64,000 nt of DNA from Candidatus Omnitrophota bacterium (lineage in GTDB: Bacteria > Omnitrophota > Omnitrophia > Omnitrophales > Aquincolibacteriaceae). This document shows positions 31,401-37,400 of the stretch, one piece after another. The stretch is taken from contig JAUYMS010000050.1 of assembly GCA_030698625.1 (NCBI GenBank), positions 1 through 64,000 on the forward strand, in the 5' to 3' direction. The translations under genes were made by a program, and so were the position numbers. Positions within the stretch are counted from its first letter, which is position 1; each line of letters starts with the position of its first letter. The notes beneath the pieces are model-generated. The model made no database searches. It was not told the origin of the DNA and saw only the letters and a program-made list of their open reading frames with translations.

Positions 31401-34400
31401 GGTAAATAAGCGATATGCCCTGCTGCCGCGCCTGAGAAAAAGTTTCGAATGTCTGTCGAGGAGGTCCCTAAAAGATTTACGTGGTCAAGCATGATGAAGC
31501 GGCCCTCATTATAGGCGGCCAGCAGATCCTCGGACTCTAACGGCAGCGGAAGCATTTCAAAAAATTCGCGAATGTTAAAGGTCGGGACCACGCTGACGAC
31601 TTCGATACCGGAGTCTACCAACAGTTGGGCATTCTCGGCTTTCCACTGCTCCCATTTAATCACAACGTCGCGTCGCGGATCCGCCCCGTCATAAGTAGGG
31701 ACATAATCCCCAGTCTTTTGGAGCTCTTTAAAATTAGGTGCGAAAATATGCGCGTGGTCACCGCTGGCAAGATAAAGAATCTTCAACTTGCCTCGGCGCC
31801 CAGCGTTTAAGGGGATGAATTTCTGTGTCTTGGACTCCCCGTCCAATTCGGATTGTTCCTCAATCGTGGAATACTCAATCAGGCCGCCCGAGAGCTCAAC
31901 GAACTTCCTAACGGTTTCCCGTCTTTCCGCGAATACCTGCGGCGATCCCGTACCCGCCTTACGGTAGTCCACGCCATGCAGGAAGAAACCCATCACATCC
32001 AATTTGTTCTGCGCCATCATGCGAAATGCCGGTTCGTACTGGCCCACATGAAGCGGATAGGCCATGGTGGCAATGATTCCAACGCTCACATCTCCGGTGT
32101 TTTCATTGTTCTCGGTAAAAGGCGGTACAAAATCGTATCCAAAATCGACTTTATCGTTTTCTCCTGCAGGAAGCTCATGCCACCGGAGCCGCTGCTTGCT
32201 CAGGTCATTGCTGATATCTCCGTTGAGAAAGTGAACGCCGATCTCCCACAAAGACTCCTGCAGCTTACGTTTGATCTCGCTCGCCATGGCCGCGTCTTCG
32301 GGAGAGCCGTCCTCTTTGATGTTGTCCAGGACAAGATTTTGGTAAACCGTCTCGATATTGACACGCTGTTTAGAACTCACGTCAGCGTCTACAGATCTTG
32401 CGTAGTCATATTCAACGATCCTGTTCTGCTCATGCGTGTCGGCGTTTAAAAGGTAGACAAAAGTGCGGGTCAGCATCTGATAAGGATTTCCCTTGGCATC
32501 AATCTCATTGACAAAGGCCCTTTCAAACACTATTTTCCGTTCGCCATCTTCGACAAGAAGCGCGGCGCCAAAAGTCACGATATCATCGCTGTCGTAAACC
32601 ACCACTGTCGGTATGGGACTTACTTGTTTCCCTAGAGCACTAAGATAGTCGGAGGCCACCGTCAGTTCGGGAAAGGACTCGACCGTCGGCGTCCCGTATT
32701 TCTTCAGCTGTTCGGCGATTTTCGTCTTTGTCTTCCGTTGATTGTAGGCGTTTCCGTTCAACACACCGTCGCGGTAGGCAACGCCCTTCGAGTCGAACCC
32801 GTATTCCATTTCGGCAAGGACGGCCTTGTGGTCACGCTGCAAGTCATTGCCTTCTTTATCCATGACCCATGGCGTCATTCCGTAACCCGAGAAGACGTGG
32901 CGCGTGTTGCCGCCTTTTTTGCCGTCGGTGAAGGTGCTTTCCAGTATAAAGTGCTCAAATGTGACGGTTCTCGCGGCTGCTGTCTTCGTAATCTTTAAGG
33001 CATCAAGTGTGTAGGAAAGCGCTTCACCCGGAATGGTCGGCAAGCCCGATTCTTGAAGGACCTTCGTGCTTTCACGTTCGAAGTTAGCGGCTGCGCGATC
33101 ATAGTTCGCCGCAATTAACGCATAACTCTTAGTATCGCTGCCTTGAAACTGCTCGAGGCCTTCGGGGAAAATGATTACGTTTTTGATATATCCGAGCTCG
33201 ACACCGAGAGCGGCAAGTTTATCGAGGGCATCCCTGGCATTTTCCCTATCCAAACTTGTGATCAATTGCGGTTCGAAGGGCGCCTTGCCGCTTTCGAGAA
33301 TAGCAACGATCACGTCGCGCGGGGTTGTGTTAGTGGTATATTTCTCCACAACACCTTTTAGATAAAAGGCGTCGGTCTGATACTTCCCATCGACCTTCAC
33401 GCCGGTACTGGCCCAGTAAACCTGCTGACTCAGAAGGTCCAGCGTATTACCGGTTAGGCTGTAATCCGAAAAGTGCCGAGCGACAAATGAATTCCACTCG
33501 CCATCCTTCTCAAAGTGCTGCTTCCAAATGCCGCCGATATTGGCTTGGGCGAAAGCCAAAGCCGCCTTCGTCGTGTTGACAACGCGCTCGGGACCGTTAA
33601 GACGTAATTCACGGAATAATGCGATTGCCTGTTGATAATCATCATCTGTTAATCGTTGATCCGCCGTAAGAAGCTGAAGTCTTCGATAGTTTGCGATCTG
33701 ATTCACCAGATGCGCATGTCGCTCACTCTGCGTGGATTGATCGAGTGAATCGCGCACCTTTTCAATATGGGCAATGATTGCATTAAAACTTTCATCCTCG
33801 AGCAAGGGAGCCACATTCCGGTCGTCACGACTGACGAAGTCACTCGAAACGCTCTGAGGAATTAGCCGAGCCAACTCATCGGCAGAAGTCTGTCCATTGG
33901 CTGTGATATACGATTCAACGAATCTCCTGACACCGTTCTTGTGCGCCACCACCGTCGCTTCGTACTGCTCGCCCGTTGCCACCAAGGTATAGTTGACGTT
34001 GTACCCCAAGGCTTGGAGCTCTTCACCGGCCTTCAAGCCAATGCTCGTCGCCGGAATCTTAAGGAAAATATTGCGCTGAGTCTCTTTGCCGCCGAGCAAG
34101 GCAATTTCTCTGCGAGTTGCCGCGAGTCTCTTTTGACCGGCCGCTACAATCGCCGCAACCAAGGCAGCTTCATCCGGGCCCTCCGCTGTCACAATCTCGG
34201 TCGGAAGTTCCGTGCTGACAAAACCGTGACGGCCCTGTGACTCTTCATATATAGGTAGGAGTGCGAGTGCTATCTTCGCCACAAAACTGTTGATGAGCTT
34301 TTCATAGGCGAGCTTGACGACTTCGCCCCGCTTGTCAGCCCCACGAAGCGCCGCAGTCTTTCTCAAGATATCCTCAATCGCTTCGGTTAGCGGATTCTTA

Positions 34401-37400
34401 CGGCCCGCAGCCTTGGCAAGCTTTTGAATCTCATCGATATAGTCAAAATTGCTGTTATTGTTGGTCGTCACGGAGTGAATAATGCGGTGCTTGATCAGGA
34501 GCGGCAACAATCCGCCGCGGCGCATATCGATTTCCTTCGGCTGATCCAGCGAAATCACATGTTTGAGCTCGGCCAACTGCCGCGCCCATTCCTCGACCTC
34601 TTCGGTCACCTCATACCGCAACTCAGACCTGTCGACATCTAGGTTCTGACTGACAAGCTCTCGTCTAAGGGCTTTGCGAGCCGCAAGATCATCGGCATTT
34701 TTAACACTAAATCTGTGTAGACCGATCACAAAAGCGATGACACCAGTAACAGTTAAAAATGCGGAAATCCCGGCAATCCAATAAGGCACGGTAAGTACGG
34801 CGCCCACGGCTGCACTCGCAATGCGCACGGCTGCCAGAAAACCGCTCAGCGGACCGATCACCGTCGGTATGCCTGCAAAAACCAGGAGTCTTGTTAAAAA
34901 TTCGGAACTCTTTTTTTCCTGGCGCTGCATAAGCTCTGTCAAATTCGTGTAAGTCTGCTCAGTCGCAAAGCCATCGAGAAAATGATTGAGCTGCTCGATT
35001 GCCTTCCTTACAAGAGCGGCCGTCTTTTCGGAATCGAAACCAAGCTGTTTAAAACGCTCTGCCACCTTAACCCTGTCGTCGGCCAAACGGGCCACTTCCA
35101 GATAGTGGGCGCGCGTCACATCCGTTAATCGACTCTTCGCCTCTGCCGGCACGTCACTGACCAGCGCATTACGCGTATAAAGATCGACAAGATCATTCAA
35201 AACATTGGCTTCACTGAAGTCGGGTGCAACCGCACTCCGCAATTCGGAGCGGACACCAAGGCTTGTAAGGGCGGCCTGGATGGCGGTGAAACGTTCTTGA
35301 CTGTCGCGATAACCTTGCTCATCCGTTCGTCTTGAACGCACATACATCGATTGAATGCTGTATTCTTCGGACAACAACCCCTGAAGCTCCTCAATCGCCG
35401 CTTGGCGTTCGGAAGTCAATGCTTTGCCAAGTGCTCGAATGGCGGCGAGCTTACTCTCGTGCCTCGACTCTTCTACCGCATTTACTGCCGGCACGGCCTC
35501 GTCCGTTGTAAGCTGTGTATCTAATGGAAGTAACCGGAATGCGGCTACAGCCAGCAGGCCGACAAAGAACGCTGCAAATAAGGCGGGGACAAGAATGGGG
35601 ACATGGGGTTCCGGCCGCGGCTGTGCGAACTGCTCGGGATCCGGCAGTCTCCGTAAATCATGCAGAAGATCTAACAATTCAGGATCAAAGTGTTGTAAGC
35701 CATCGACCGCGGTTTCGAGTCCCTCCTGATCAGGCGCCTCACTATTCGTTGCGGTCAAAAACAGTGTCAAGGGACTCTGAGGAATATGCTCCCCGTCGTT
35801 TGAAAACACCTGGGTGTCTCTAAAAGTGAGCATTGAATTAGGGTTGGCCTCCAAGAGACGCAGCACTTCGCTAGGCGACTTTATGAGCGCGAAATTAATG
35901 GGGCCGTTCGGGAAAAGCACCCCATTGTCACGGACGCTAAGCTCTACACCGGGAAACCGCCGTTCTGCCGAGCCGTCTATAAAACTTCGCACCACATTGA
36001 TTGCAATCCGGCGAGCTTCACCCACCGTCACTTCCCGCAATTCGGAGCGGCTGCGAGGACCGTAGAGAACCTGTGCGGCCCTGAGCATAAAGCGGTCCAG
36101 GCCTGAAAGCGGGCCAGCGGCGTAATGCCAGTAAGCGATCTGTGCCAGCCGATCGGAGTCACTGACACCCTGGGGCCGCGGTGTCTGCGGTCCATAAAGC
36201 ACCTTTGCGGCCGCGAGCATAAAGCTGTCCAACTTGCTCCGCAATTCGGAGCGGGCGGGAAGGTGTCCAACGACCACTTGCTCGCCGGTGCGGATAGCCT
36301 TTTCTCTTTGAGTTAAAAGATCTGAAAGTTCCCGCTGTCTGTCTGCGAGCGCATCAACCGCCGCACGATTTCTCGCGGCTTGGGCTTCTAATTCTGCCGG
36401 CGAAGTAATTAAATCTTCCGGTCTCAGGGAGATGCGGGGCTCATATACGGGCGCTTGGACAGGCTGGATCGGCTGATCGGGGTCATCGAAAAATTGTCCA
36501 CGCTCCACTAGGGGCCGGTCGAGTTTCAAAAGGGAGCTCGGTGATGTTGGCGGTAATGCGGGCTGCACGGCAAACCATGTCGCAAATAGCCCAACAGCTA
36601 GAAAGAGTAGTCCTGAGCCCGCCGTTCCGGCCAAAGTAAGTCGGTCTTGGTTCTCTTCGGAAAGACGCAGTTCCGAGCGCAAGAGACCGATCGATCTTAG
36701 GATTCGCTCGCGGCGAAGAATATCGGGATGCCTGCCGATTTCAACGTTACGCGAGGCGAAATCAGCTGCAAGATTCTTATTGAGCGGAAATGCGGCGGTC
36801 TTCTTTAAGAGTTCGGCGAATTTCGGGTTCTGCTCCAGAAGTGAGCGCTCCAGGATAAGCGGAATATTGCTTATGTGCCGGATGTAATTGTCACGTGCCG
36901 TCACATAGGGCTGTGCATCATTGGTGATCAGTGCCTCGCGGGCCGCATTGCGAATCTCTGCCTGCAGACGGTTGGTTTCATTAACGATATACCCGACTTC
37001 GCCGTCACCCACGGGATTTTCAAACAGGCTCACAGTGTCAAAGGTGTCCAGATCAATTTCTAAGGTTCTGCGGTCCCGAGCAGTCAATGTGTCTTTCACA
37101 TAAGAATTTATCCGATTGAGAATCTGTTGGAACACCGGACCGGCCACGTCATAGGTGGCCTTCTGTACGGATAGAATGGCAATGACCTCACCAACGGTGA
37201 TATCTACGTTGGCGCCTCTGCCGCTTCCGTCATCTTTAACCCAACGGTCCCGCATGGCGCGTCCGTCACCGGTTTCGTAAAGTTTGACGGGCTGATAATC
37301 CTCGGGGATGCGTTTACCCTCCTCATCCAATTCGAAGGTCCCGTCTTCCTTGAGTTTGTAGCGTAACGGCAGGTTAAGGCCAAGATTAGTGGCAATGATA

